From Candidatus Undinarchaeales archaeon (lineage in GTDB: Archaea > SpSt-1190 > JASMDC01): a DNA stretch of 64,000 bases. This document shows positions 9,968 to 19,898 of this stretch, piece after piece. How positions within the stretch are numbered: position 1 is the first letter of the stretch; every line of letters begins with the position of its first letter. The stretch lies in the NCBI GenBank assembly GCA_030753015.1, contig JASMDC010000012.1, positions 1 to 64,000 of the forward strand, read 5' to 3'. The translations under genes were made by a program, and so were the position numbers. The notes under the pieces were generated by a model. That model did no database searches, was not told the DNA's origin, and saw only the letters and a list, made by a program, of their open reading frames with translations.

Positions 9968-11802
9968 TGCGCGCGCGACCGTGGACAGGCATCGGCCGGC
10001 GACGAGGCCAGGTCAGCCATATCGCCCTCCTCGGCATATCCTTGGCCGTGCTGATCATCGTGTTCCTCTTCCTCCGCTGGGGACGAGCGGAGCGCCAAGC
10101 GCGGACCATCGCCAGGGCAGGGACCGCGGCCGTGGACGATGCGCGGGACCTCGCTGAGATCGTGGAGAGCGCCCTGCGCGATGCCGTGGAGGAGGCGACC
10201 TACGAGCTCGGCCGCCATGGCGGCTATACTGCCGCGACCCTCCCGGGACCGACTGTCGGTGAGCGTCCCGTGTTCTTCCTCGGTGGACGGATGATACTCT
10301 TCCCGTCGGTTCGTGTCATGGAACAGCTGTTGGGACAAGAGGCGACCCGACGGTTGGGAGCACGGCTCGATGCTGTGCGCGCGGACGCGAACGGCACAAT
10401 CTCGTTCGGCGCCCCGCTGGTCACTGTCAAACTCAATGAGAACTCGGTGGAAGCGTCGCTGGAGCTGACCTACACATTGAACGCCGAGGGGGGGACCGCA
10501 CGCTCCGTGGAGGATATGAGCGTCGTCCTCGATCTCAGGCTGCGGGCCCTCTGGTCACGGGCGAAGGCCTATCTCGAGGCCTATGCGCGGGAGCGGTACA
10601 TGGAGCGGTCATTGCTGTCCGGTATAATCAACGACGAGCGCATCCCGAGCCCACCGGGGGGGCCGGGCGAGACCATGTCGTGCAGAAAGCGGAAGGTCCT
10701 GGCGACCGGGGGCGGGATGGCAGAACCCTTCTCGGAGAACGCCAGACTGTCCGTGGCCCGGGAGCTCCAACGGATACGCGAGGCCGCCGCCGACGAACGC
10801 GAGATCGAGTGGTCCATGCGCCTGACCTCGGAACGTGTCAACATGACCTTCCTGGCCAATCCTGGCACGCCCCTGAAGAGCAACGATACGATCGAGTACA
10901 TAGCAGTTCCCATCCCCTTCATCGACCGGCGTGGCGACGTAGATCCCATGTGCCTCAGCCGCTACAACGTGAGCTACACCGTCCGGTACCCCGTGATGAT
11001 GACCGTACGTGACCTCCGACCGGCGGCACGGGGCGCCCGGACCGGTGGGAGGCCGCTGGAGTTCGTGTTCGTGCTTGAGCCGTTCATGGCGGGCATCGAT
11101 CCCTTCGCCCGGCTCGGCGAGCTCTTCCCGCCCTCGGTGGATGACCTGTGCGCACCGTCCGGCCAATGCGAGATGGAACTGGCGGTCACCGGGCCGAACG
11201 ACATGCCCGTGGACGGCCGGGCGTGGCTGGACACGTGCGTGTACGGTTTCGAGAAGGGCAAGCTCGAACGGACACCGGTCCCCTGCGGTGAGCGGACCCT
11301 CATCGTCGAGGCATTGCTCCCACCAGGGCTCGGCCGATATGTGGAGCGTGTGGAGGTTGACGGGCTCCTCTCCCGTCGCATCCAGCTAGGCGCGCGTGGA
11401 AGGGTTCACGGCAGGGTGTACGTCAACGACCGGGTATGGTGCGCAGAGACGAAACGGGTGAAGGCCGAGAGCGAGCGAGCGCTCGGTTTCGTGGAGGGCG
11501 TCCCGCCGCGCGCCGTCCGCCTCCATCTCGTCCCCCTGGACGGAACCCTGGCGCTCGAGCTGTCCGCGGTCGCTGACGAGGAAGCACTGTACACCTTCCC
11601 CGAGGTGGACGCAGGTACGTACATGTTGCTGGCCCTCCCATCGACCGATGCCGCTAACCGGCCGGCATACAAGGTACGCTCCCGTGGCCTGGTCGTGACC
11701 GTGGGAATCGGGGACCTCGAGGTGCCCGTGGAGATGTACCCCCTCATCCCGGTCCACACGAGCAGGGGTTACGAGTACGTGACCCGGGTCGAGGACTGCT
11801 GA
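9967..11802 (+). CDS. Membrane-anchored extracellular protein (single N-terminal TM, C-terminal beta domains)
   Basis: 611-aa ORF; N-terminus RRRGQVSHIALLGISLAVLIIVFLFLRW; overlaps the end of the preceding gene. Confidence 0.85.
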   Translation: MRARPWTGIGRRRGQVSHIALLGISLAVLIIVFLFLRWGRAERQARTIARAGTAAVDDARDLAEIVESALRDAVEEATYELGRHGGYTAATLPGPTVGERPVFFLGGRMILFPSVRVMEQLLGQEATRRLGARLDAVRADANGTISFGAPLVTVKLNENSVEASLELTYTLNAEGGTARSVEDMSVVLDLRLRALWSRAKAYLEAYARERYMERSLLSGIINDERIPSPPGGPGETMSCRKRKVLATGGGMAEPFSENARLSVARELQRIREAAADEREIEWSMRLTSERVNMTFLANPGTPLKSNDTIEYIAVPIPFIDRRGDVDPMCLSRYNVSYTVRYPVMMTVRDLRPAARGARTGGRPLEFVFVLEPFMAGIDPFARLGELFPPSVDDLCAPSGQCEMELAVTGPNDMPVDGRAWLDTCVYGFEKGKLERTPVPCGERTLIVEALLPPGLGRYVERVEVDGLLSRRIQLGARGRVHGRVYVNDRVWCAETKRVKAESERALGFVEGVPPRAVRLHLVPLDGTLALELSAVADEEALYTFPEVDAGTYMLLALPSTDAANRPAYKVRSRGLVVTVGIGDLEVPVEMYPLIPVHTSRGYEYVTRVEDC

Positions 11803-11845
11803 ACCCGGCGACGCACTCTTAATCCTTTGTGCTCTTTACGGGTGT

Positions 11846-12064
11846 ATGGACCTGCGCACTCTGCTCCTCACCGAGAACGTCGGCGGATGGGACCTGTTCC
11901 TGCGTGCGCTCTTCGGGAGCGTTGCAGTGGTCGCTCTGGCCATGGACCTCGTACCAGAGGGTACCGTACGTGGGGTTGTGGGGTTCATCGCCGCCGCCTG
12001 CCTGTTCACCTCGATAATGCGCCACTGCACACCCTACGTGCTCCTTGACTACAGTACTAAGTGA
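11846..12064 (+). CDS. Small YgaP/DUF2892-like membrane protein
   Basis: 72 aa; two TM helices; similar layout to DUF2892 proteins. Confidence 0.6.
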   Translation: MDLRTLLLTENVGGWDLFLRALFGSVAVVALAMDLVPEGTVRGVVGFIAAACLFTSIMRHCTPYVLLDYSTK

Positions 12065-12070
12065 ACCCGC

Positions 12071-13420
12071 TCACAGCGCGAACCGTTCTGTGACCACCTG
12101 ATCGTCAGGTACGCCGAGCTCGGCCAGTGTCGTCCTGAGCGCGTCCATCATGGGCGGCGGGCCGCAGATGAAATAAGTGGGGGCTGTAAGCTCCTCGATC
12201 TCGTCGCTCAGGACGAGACCGTCGACAAAACCGTGACGCATTCCCTCGACGGTCTCTTTGGAGAGAACGTGGACCACACGCAGCCAGTCGGACCCACGCT
12301 CAATGGCGGCCAGTTCCCCGAGGAAGGCGATGTCGCCCTGGGTCCGGTTGGCATATAGCAGCAGTGTCTGCGGTTGTGTATCCCCTTCCTTATGCATGGC
12401 ACGCAGCATGCTCATCAGGGGGGTGATGCCGATACCACCGGCGATGAGGACGAAGGGACCGGGCATGCTCCTGTTGGAGAACACACCGTACGGACCTTCT
12501 ACATGGGCCATGTCTCTTCGTTCGACCTTGCCGAGAAGGGCGGTGAAGTCGCCCGACTCCTTGATCGAGAACGAGATGGTGTCCCCACCCGGGGCCGAGG
12601 CGATGGTGAAGGGATGCTCCTCCACAGGGAGATCCTCGGATGTGAACGTGAGGAAGGCGAACTGTCCCGACTCGTGGCCAAGGACGGTACCGTCCGTCGG
12701 CCGGAGGGTGATCGTGTGAACGTCGTGTGTCTCGAGCTTGTTGGCGACGACCTCGTACTCGCTGCCCGCGAACGTAATGCGCCGGACCACGTACCGGTAC
12801 ACGACCGCCGCCACGGACACCGCGGCTAATAGCAGCCACCAGGTGTAGAGGGGGCGTCCGCTCTTGATGTCGGAACCGAGGAGGAGACTGTGAGAGAGAC
12901 CGATGGCTACCAGGAGATAGGTGAGGAGATGGACGAGCCGCCAGCGCTCGTACAGGAGCCCGAGCTGCTTGCGTTTGAGCACGCTGATCCAGATTATGCC
13001 GATGATCACGGCGCCGATGACGCCGCCCAGGATGTCAGTGCCGTACATGGTATAGGGGGCCATGATGTCCCCCTTCAGGAGCTGCCTGAGGAAGAGGAGC
13101 AAGGGGTGCAGGAGCACGAACAGCGCGATGAACTTGGCGTTCGCAGAATGCCAGCGCATGATGCGGTCGAGGCCGACACCGCGTTCGAGGATGCGCCAAC
13201 GGGAGGCCAGTACGAGCTGGACCGCGATGGCCGTGAGGGCAAGGGTGCCCGCTGCTTGCCCGAGGCTGTAGATGGACGGAGGGGCTGGCTGGGGCTGTAC
13301 GGTGATGACAAGCCCTGCTCCCATGAGACACACATAGAGCAGCTTGAGCGTGGCTGCCTTGTGGTCGTCCCGGAGCATGCATCGGTCAAGGACATGAAAG
13401 CTCAAATATCTGAGCAGCAT
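12071..13420 (-). CDS. Ferric-reductase-like transmembrane protein with FAD/NAD(P)-binding domain
   Basis: Multiple TM helices with His residues; EEHPFTIASAP and FVLIAGGIGITPLMSMLRAM nucleotide-binding motifs; C-term YFICGPPPMMDALRTTL. Confidence 0.88.
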   Translation of the reverse strand: MLLRYLSFHVLDRCMLRDDHKAATLKLLYVCLMGAGLVITVQPQPAPPSIYSLGQAAGTLALTAIAVQLVLASRWRILERGVGLDRIMRWHSANAKFIALFVLLHPLLLFLRQLLKGDIMAPYTMYGTDILGGVIGAVIIGIIWISVLKRKQLGLLYERWRLVHLLTYLLVAIGLSHSLLLGSDIKSGRPLYTWWLLLAAVSVAAVVYRYVVRRITFAGSEYEVVANKLETHDVHTITLRPTDGTVLGHESGQFAFLTFTSEDLPVEEHPFTIASAPGGDTISFSIKESGDFTALLGKVERRDMAHVEGPYGVFSNRSMPGPFVLIAGGIGITPLMSMLRAMHKEGDTQPQTLLLYANRTQGDIAFLGELAAIERGSDWLRVVHVLSKETVEGMRHGFVDGLVLSDEIEELTAPTYFICGPPPMMDALRTTLAELGVPDDQVVTERFAL

Positions 13421-13431
13421 GGCCTGGGTCC

Positions 13432-13845
13432 ATGCAGCCTGTCGTACGCCCTTTCAGAGAAGAGGACATCCCCGCTCTCATAGAGATGCTCACTCTCAAC
13501 GGCCAGTACGATTACCCCGAGATCGAGGGGCCAGAGGCCATGCGACGTGTGGCCGCGTGCGATGCGGCCGTGTTCCTCGTGGCAGAGGTGGAAGGCAGGT
13601 CCGTCGGGCTCGTCCGGGCGGTGTACGACGGATCCCGGGCACTTGTCCACTTGCTCTCGGTCCATCCGGACCAGCAGGGCCGGGGCGTGGGCACGACCCT
13701 CCTCCAGGCCTGTGTCGACGAGCTGGTCCGCCGCGGAGCACCCACGGTGAGCGTAACCGTGTCCGAGGCCAGTGCGGCCTTCTGGGAGAAGGTCGGGTTC
13801 GCACGGCTCCCGGTGTTCGTCATGCTCAAGGAGGTCGAGCGATGA
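13432..13845 (+). CDS. GNAT family N-acetyltransferase
   Basis: 137 aa; VHPDQQGRGVGTTLLQACVDELVRRGA acetyl-CoA motif. Confidence 0.9.
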   Translation: MQPVVRPFREEDIPALIEMLTLNGQYDYPEIEGPEAMRRVAACDAAVFLVAEVEGRSVGLVRAVYDGSRALVHLLSVHPDQQGRGVGTTLLQACVDELVRRGAPTVSVTVSEASAAFWEKVGFARLPVFVMLKEVER

Positions 13846-14309
13846 GACGCGCTGACCGAGAGGTCACGGACCGGGAAGAGATCGATTCAATCCTGGAACG
13901 GGCGACGGTTTGCCGGCTCGGGATGTGCGCTGATGGTAAACCGTACGTGGTACCGCTGAACTTCGGTCACAAGGACGGCCGTCTCTACTTCCATTCCGCG
14001 ACCGAGGGGAAGAAGCTCGATATCCTTCGTAGGAACGAGAAGGTCTGCTTCGAGGTGGACGTGGACACCGAGGTGATCCCCGCCCAGAGCCCGTGCGGGT
14101 GGGGGATGCGATATGCGAGCGTCATCGGGTCCGGGACCGCTTCCCTCGTAGAAAACCTTGACGAGAAACGCTCGGCGCTCGACATCATCATGGCGCATTA
14201 CGACGGTCAAGGGGCTGACTACCCCGAACCCATGCTCCGCAAGGTCACTATCATCAGGGTGGACATCGAGCACATGACTGGCAAACGTTCGAGACCAGAG
14301 GAACGCTAG
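13842..14309 (+). CDS. Pyridoxamine 5'-phosphate oxidase-like flavoprotein (NimA-type)
   Basis: VCRLGMCADGKPYVVPLNFGHKDGRLYFHSATEGKKLDIL; ATGA overlap with the GNAT gene; the listed ORF start at 13419 is too far upstream. Confidence 0.9.
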   Translation: MRRADREVTDREEIDSILERATVCRLGMCADGKPYVVPLNFGHKDGRLYFHSATEGKKLDILRRNEKVCFEVDVDTEVIPAQSPCGWGMRYASVIGSGTASLVENLDEKRSALDIIMAHYDGQGADYPEPMLRKVTIIRVDIEHMTGKRSRPEER

Positions 14310-15407
14310 ATGGACGATTATGCCCGTCTCTGGACGGTCCCGGACATCGATCCGAAGTGGTCGATGCGCTGGTACTGGTGGTTCTGGGTAGTGTTCCTGG
14401 ACGATCCCGCTGAGACGGCCCGTCCCCGCCAGCTCATGGTGCTGTGGACGTACAAGGAGGCGGCGACCTTGTTCAACGACATGCTCGTCCTGCCGGAGGA
14501 CGGCATCAAGAATGGGTCGGGGCGCGAGTCCTTCCCCGGCGTGGTGGCCGCCTGGTACTTCGACGGGGAGCGCATGGACCCCGAGCTGGCCTTCGAGCGG
14601 GGGACCCTTACAGCAGAGCACAATGCTGATGATCCCTGCAATGGACGCCTCTCCTTCGAGTCCGCGGTAGGTAACGAGTGTGCATTCTCAGGACAACCGA
14701 GGGACTGGCGGCTGCGCCTGCGCAATGAGAAGGTCGACGTGGACGTGTCCCTCCGCCTCGACGAGCCTGCGTCGTTTACCCGCCCGTCCCACATCCGGAA
14801 CCGCATCGTGGCAAAGAGGTTCATGTACAGCGCCCTGGAGCTCAACCGATGCACTGCGGCAGGTACCATCGACGGCGAGCAGGTGAAGGGCACAGCATAC
14901 TTCCAGCGCATCGGGCTCAACAGTCCCATGGGTCCCTGGTACTGGGGCGTGTTCCACTTCGCCGACGGATCGGTGCTCAAGTACTTCTTCCCCCACGTGT
15001 CCACCAGTGCCTTCCGCCACGATCCCGCCGAGAGGCTGCCGTGGCACGAGCGGTGGTTGCTGCCCGCGAGGCGGCAGGCGGAGTTCTACCACGCACCAAC
15101 GGACACCACCCACACCTTCTCCCGTGGTACTGTGGAGAAGGAGCTGGACGCTGATGGTCTCCCCACCTGGAGGCTGCGCGTCCATGACGACACCACGCAC
15201 CTGGACGCCACCCTGGATTCCTATGCTCGGGTTGTCTGGCGCTTCCGTCCCCATCGACCGCGACTCCCGCTCAACGACATGTACTACAACGAGTACCCCA
15301 CGCAGATTACTGCTTTCACGCTCGACGGTCCCGATGGCCGGCTGACCCTGGACGACCTCGGCCCCGGGGTGGGCAACACTGAGCATACCTGGGGCGGATT
15401 AGTGTGA
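14310..15407 (+). CDS. Lipocalin-fold CrtC/AttH-like protein (possible carotenoid/isoprenoid hydratase)
   Basis: 365 aa; MGPWYWGVFHFADGSVLKYFFPH segment; starts immediately after the NimA-like stop. Confidence 0.5.
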   Translation: MDDYARLWTVPDIDPKWSMRWYWWFWVVFLDDPAETARPRQLMVLWTYKEAATLFNDMLVLPEDGIKNGSGRESFPGVVAAWYFDGERMDPELAFERGTLTAEHNADDPCNGRLSFESAVGNECAFSGQPRDWRLRLRNEKVDVDVSLRLDEPASFTRPSHIRNRIVAKRFMYSALELNRCTAAGTIDGEQVKGTAYFQRIGLNSPMGPWYWGVFHFADGSVLKYFFPHVSTSAFRHDPAERLPWHERWLLPARRQAEFYHAPTDTTHTFSRGTVEKELDADGLPTWRLRVHDDTTHLDATLDSYARVVWRFRPHRPRLPLNDMYYNEYPTQITAFTLDGPDGRLTLDDLGPGVGNTEHTWGGLV

Positions 15408-15412
15408 TCCCC

Positions 15413-16297
15413 TCATGTAGCGGATGATACAGGCCCGGCCTGCCCTCGCTGTACGAGTGGCGTCAGATACGGTGTGGCAGCGGCGATGTAGAGGACGGAC
15501 CACGCCATGAGGTCGTGCTCGGCAGCGGCTGCCGCACCGGCCAGGAAGGCGAGGTGGATGAGGAGGAATAATATGCAGGGGAGCGTCACGTCCACATCCG
15601 CGCACTGCTGTCGGGCGTGGGCGTACCACACACCTGCAATGAACGTGCCGCAGGAGAGGAGCCCGACGACGGCCTTGGCGTTCACGGGACCGATCACGTT
15701 CTCTACGTCGAGGTGGAGCCAGGCCACGCCAACGGGGAGGATGAGGAGCACCGGCATGATGGCCAGGAACAGGGAGCGCATGATGACGTTCGGGAAGACG
15801 CGCTTGACGGCCCTCGACGCAGACAGGTGATTGAACAGGAAAACGATGAGGAACCATCCCAGGAAGTTGCCAAGGGGGACACCGTAGAAGCTGTTGGCGA
15901 TATTCCAGTGCCAGAGGCCCACGGCCTCCGCCAGCGGATCGAGCATGAGATCGATGTTCACCGCAAGCGCCCCCATCATGAGGAATCCGACGGTGGAACG
16001 CGGTATCTGCATGGCTTGTACGATCTCGTGGGAGATGAAGATGATGACCACCCACCCGAGCACGATGACCAGCGGCACGTCCCCGATGGGGACCGGGAAG
16101 ATCCCGTTGTAGGTGTGGGACGCAAAGAGTCTCATGGTCAGGCCCTCCATGAGGAGGCCGGCCACCGCCATGGTAAGGAAGGTGCGGATGGTGGCGTTCC
16201 TGCCGTAGGTCCTGAGGCTGCTGAGAACGGCAAGCAGGAATACCAGCGGGATCAGCCCGTAGATGAACAGAGAGTGCAACGTGGCCTCGGCGATCAT
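15413..16297 (-). CDS. CruF-like carotenoid biosynthesis membrane protein (DUF422)
   Basis: Multi-TM; NIDLMLDPLAEAVGLWHWNIANSFYGVPLGNFLGWFL signature. Confidence 0.8.
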   Translation of the reverse strand: MIAEATLHSLFIYGLIPLVFLLAVLSSLRTYGRNATIRTFLTMAVAGLLMEGLTMRLFASHTYNGIFPVPIGDVPLVIVLGWVVIIFISHEIVQAMQIPRSTVGFLMMGALAVNIDLMLDPLAEAVGLWHWNIANSFYGVPLGNFLGWFLIVFLFNHLSASRAVKRVFPNVIMRSLFLAIMPVLLILPVGVAWLHLDVENVIGPVNAKAVVGLLSCGTFIAGVWYAHARQQCADVDVTLPCILFLLIHLAFLAGAAAAAEHDLMAWSVLYIAAATPYLTPLVQRGQAGPVSSAT

Positions 16298-17214
16298 CGT
16301 CGTGCGGACCTCCGCGGATCGGGGACCACGTTGCAGTACTCGGCAAGGCCGTAGCCGGTCCGGTCCCCGCAGGTGAACACCGTGTAGCCATCGTGCAGCA
16401 CCAGGGGATACGGCTTGAATAGGAGCTTGAGCGGATTGTGCTCTCGCAAGGGGGGGATCCTGGAGATGCGCTTGACGTCCCCCTGGACCTTCAGTGTATG
16501 CGAGCCATAGCCAATGTCAAGGTCAACCTGCTTGTGAAGGCCCCGATGATCGTAGGTCGTTTCGACGTTGACATGCGTGACCGGATGGTTCACACCGTCC
16601 TTGTAGACGAATCCGGTGTAGATGTTCGTGGACCCCTTCTCCAGGCGCGAGCATTGGATGGTGAAGTCCTTGGAGAAGAACATTGTGAACAGTCGGTACC
16701 GGTCGACGAAGAGGAAGTCACGGACACCCCACGAGTGGTCCCGCTCGCCGAACCCTTCGATCTTCCGGGCGTCGCCATCGAGGGTGATCTCGCCTGTGAC
16801 CACACCGGACTGCTCGATATGGTCCAGGCCGATATCACCCCAGAAGTCCGGATCGACCTCCGATAGGAGCTGTCCGCCGTCAGTGTAGAGGTGATGGCCG
16901 AAGTGGAAGCATGGATTGATACCATCGAACGCCAGCTCGAAGGACACCGGGACCATCTTCTTCCTGGAGAGGAGCAGTCGGAGGGGGTGGGGTGGGAAGT
17001 CCTCGTTCTTGAACGCCATGAGCTCCCCTGTGTAAGAGAGTCGCCATCGCTTGAGGGGGACCTCTGCGTTCAGCTGCAGGCCTTTCAGGGAAAGGGGTCT
17101 CGGAAAACCATCAAGCGGTTCCCGCTTGATATCGACGAGGATTGTCTCCTCGTCGGGATGGAGCACCGTGGCATACTCGATCCGCTTCTGGTTGGGCCAG
17201 AGGGCCATGGTCAC
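16294..17214 (-). CDS. CrtC/DUF7065-like lipocalin-fold protein
   Basis: GFGERDHSWGVRDFLFVDRYRLFTMFF motif; overlaps the CruF-like gene by 4 nt. Confidence 0.6.
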   Translation of the reverse strand: MTMALWPNQKRIEYATVLHPDEETILVDIKREPLDGFPRPLSLKGLQLNAEVPLKRWRLSYTGELMAFKNEDFPPHPLRLLLSRKKMVPVSFELAFDGINPCFHFGHHLYTDGGQLLSEVDPDFWGDIGLDHIEQSGVVTGEITLDGDARKIEGFGERDHSWGVRDFLFVDRYRLFTMFFSKDFTIQCSRLEKGSTNIYTGFVYKDGVNHPVTHVNVETTYDHRGLHKQVDLDIGYGSHTLKVQGDVKRISRIPPLREHNPLKLLFKPYPLVLHDGYTVFTCGDRTGYGLAEYCNVVPDPRRSARR

Positions 17215-17318
17215 CAGCCCCTTGATGTTCGATGCGGGATCGAAGAAGGGGAAGAAGTGGCTCTCACGCCACAGGTGGTGGCTGTCAGGAGTGTGTAACG
17301 CCTCGTCCTTCTCGTTGA

Positions 17319-19796
17319 TTATGCCCGTCCCCCTCCCGGTCCTTTTATAGAGACGGTTCCCGTGTTCGCATCCACGATGACGAGGTCCCCGTCCTGTATC
17401 GAATGGGTCGCTCCCTGGACATCGACGATGGTGGGGACCTTCAGCTCCCGGGCGATGATGGCGCCGTGGGAGAGCAGCCCACCCTTGTCAGCAACGATGG
17501 CCGAGGCCAGGGCGAACAACGGCGACCACCCGGCGTCGATCACCGGCGCCACAAGGACCTCCCCACGACGGAGACCCGATGAGGTGGGGTCCAGAACTAC
17601 CCTCGCGCGCCCCGAGATCCGTCCCGGGTAGCAGGGTATCCCCGCAAGCCCCCCGGTGGATGCTGCGTCCTCACACTCGGTGAGCACGACACGTGAGTCG
17701 ATGATGGAAGGGAACGAGGCGAGGGCGCTGTTCGCCTCGAACTCCCGTCTTCGTGTCGCGATGCGGTCACCAAGGTCTTCTTTCTTCTCATCGAGGGCGA
17801 GGATCTCTTGGAGCGTGAGGAAGTAGATATCGTCCTCTGAGTCGAGCTGCCCCTCATGAGCGGCGTTTGAGGCGAGGGCACGCAGGTTCTTGCGGCAGAA
17901 ATTTGCGAGTCGGATGAGGTTGCTCTTCTGGCGTTCACGGTACTTGGAGAACAAAAGCTCCAGTCTCAATAGCGCTGTGAGTCGTACCTTGGAAAGAAGT
18001 GGCAACACGGGAACGCTGACCTCGGGGGAGGGCCCGTGCTGGGACGGCGGGTCCCGGAGGTACAGCTTGAGGATGTCCACCACAAGGGAGGGATCCGTCT
18101 CCCAGGAGTCGGCACGCATCTCTGCCTCCTTCGGCCCCCTGTAGCCGTATCGGTGTAAGAACTCCCGGAAGAAGGACAGGTCCTGAACGATGGTGATGAT
18201 GTCACGGGTGTCCCGCTCGAACAGGTCCGAGAGCAGGGAATCCCCGGCGATGGTGCCCGCGAGCCGCTCCAGCTCAATGATCGGCTTCAGGCTCTCGAGC
18301 TCGTCGTGGCCGGAGGTCAGCGATGTGGCGATGGCATGGTGGTCGTCATCGAACACGGTCTTGCAGAACTGGAAGAAGTTGCCGGTGATCTTGGAGCTGA
18401 ACTGGGAGATGAGGAAGTGTAGACGCGCTGTCTCTATGCCGGTATGGATGAAGCGTCTGAGGTTCTCGCGACATCCGACAGGGTTCGCTCGAGCGGGGCG
18501 TCGATCCAGCAGCAGTTCGATATCCCGCTCGTTCTGCTCCACGAGACGCGCCATGGAGAGGAAGAATGCCTGCGACTGCGCCAAGAAGGTAGCTGAGGAC
18601 CGGAGGGAGAGCCTATTGCCGGCGGATACCAGCGGCTCGAACGCGTACGTGTCGTTCTCGCCGAGGATCGTCCGCTTCAGGTCCTCCACCGAGGTACCGG
18701 GGATCCTGATGGTCTGAGCACAGAGGTAGGCGAGGTTGAGAAAGACACGATTTGAGAAGTAGCCCAGGAACACCTGATCGCTGGTGGCCTCATCGTGGAT
18801 GCCGTAGTACCGCTCGGCCTCGACGAACCCCTTCTGGAGGACCTCGCCGAGGGTGGACCAGGTCACGGGTGTGATGGCCCCGGGCAACACCTCCCCGATA
18901 TTCGCAGACGTGTAGATGGGATAGTCCGGATCGATGGGCGTATCCATCGAGTTCCCGGGAACCGGCTCCTCGATGGTGGTGATGTCCCGGGCCTGGAGGA
19001 GGTAGAGACGGTCGTCCTCGAACGCCCACTCGATGTCCTGGGGGGTGCCGAAGGAGTCCTGAACTGCCAGGGACCGGTCCGCGATGGCGAGGAGTTGTCG
19101 GGTGTCAAGAACTTCATTGCCATGAACGTTCTTGGAGATCAGGAGCCTGTCCCGGACCTGGATGACGAAGGTGTCCACCCGCCGTGTCCCGGAGACCACG
19201 GCAGTGCCGAGTCCCGCGGAGGCCTCGATGACCGCGTAGTTCATGCCCGTCGTGGGCTCGCGGGTGAAGCACACACCAGCCACCGACGGGGTAAGCATCC
19301 GCTGGACGATGACGGCGAATCCGAATCCCTGCTCGCGAAGGTCCTTCGTGTACTCCTCGGGTGGCCGGTTGAACGCAGAGGCCAAGCACTCCTTGACAGC
19401 ATCCAGGAGGGCATCCTTTTCCACGTCCAGAAGGCTCTCGTACTGACCGGCGAACGAGCGGGCCGCCAAGTCTTCAGAGATGCCTGATGAGCGGACGGCG
19501 CTCCTGTCTGATCCCAAAGCGTCGAACGCATCCAGTATCCGTTCCTCGAGCTCGTCCGTGAACACTGCGAGCTGGACCTGCTCCTTCATCCCTTCAAGTC
19601 TGCCCTCCCGAGCGCGGTCCAGAAGGCCGTTGTGGGCAAGGAGCTGCTCGATGGCCGCAGTGGTGATGACGAAACCGTCGGGAACCTCGAATCCTTCCCG
19701 ATGGAGCCGGATGAGGTTGTGGCCTTTGGAGCCGACATCACCGACATCCACCTCTCCCTGGGAGCGGAGGGCTATGACGAGATCGGGCCGGGGCAC
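17319..19796 (-). CDS. PEP synthase/rifampicin phosphotransferase-like enzyme (ATP-binding plus PEP-utilising mobile domain)
   Basis: KGHNLIRLHREGFEVPDGFVIT; AVRSSGISEDLAARSFAGQYES; C-terminal DKGGLLSHGAIIARELKVPTIV with catalytic His. Confidence 0.88.
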   Translation of the reverse strand: MPRPDLVIALRSQGEVDVGDVGSKGHNLIRLHREGFEVPDGFVITTAAIEQLLAHNGLLDRAREGRLEGMKEQVQLAVFTDELEERILDAFDALGSDRSAVRSSGISEDLAARSFAGQYESLLDVEKDALLDAVKECLASAFNRPPEEYTKDLREQGFGFAVIVQRMLTPSVAGVCFTREPTTGMNYAVIEASAGLGTAVVSGTRRVDTFVIQVRDRLLISKNVHGNEVLDTRQLLAIADRSLAVQDSFGTPQDIEWAFEDDRLYLLQARDITTIEEPVPGNSMDTPIDPDYPIYTSANIGEVLPGAITPVTWSTLGEVLQKGFVEAERYYGIHDEATSDQVFLGYFSNRVFLNLAYLCAQTIRIPGTSVEDLKRTILGENDTYAFEPLVSAGNRLSLRSSATFLAQSQAFFLSMARLVEQNERDIELLLDRRPARANPVGCRENLRRFIHTGIETARLHFLISQFSSKITGNFFQFCKTVFDDDHHAIATSLTSGHDELESLKPIIELERLAGTIAGDSLLSDLFERDTRDIITIVQDLSFFREFLHRYGYRGPKEAEMRADSWETDPSLVVDILKLYLRDPPSQHGPSPEVSVPVLPLLSKVRLTALLRLELLFSKYRERQKSNLIRLANFCRKNLRALASNAAHEGQLDSEDDIYFLTLQEILALDEKKEDLGDRIATRRREFEANSALASFPSIIDSRVVLTECEDAASTGGLAGIPCYPGRISGRARVVLDPTSSGLRRGEVLVAPVIDAGWSPLFALASAIVADKGGLLSHGAIIARELKVPTIVDVQGATHSIQDGDLVIVDANTGTVSIKGPGGGRA

Positions 19797-19898
19797 ATGG
19801 TGCGCTCGGTTCCTCTATTTTAAAGCTGTTTCGCCGGGCCGTGGCCCGGTAGGGAAAACCTATTTCAATACAGTATCCTTGTGGTGACTTGGAGCCGA

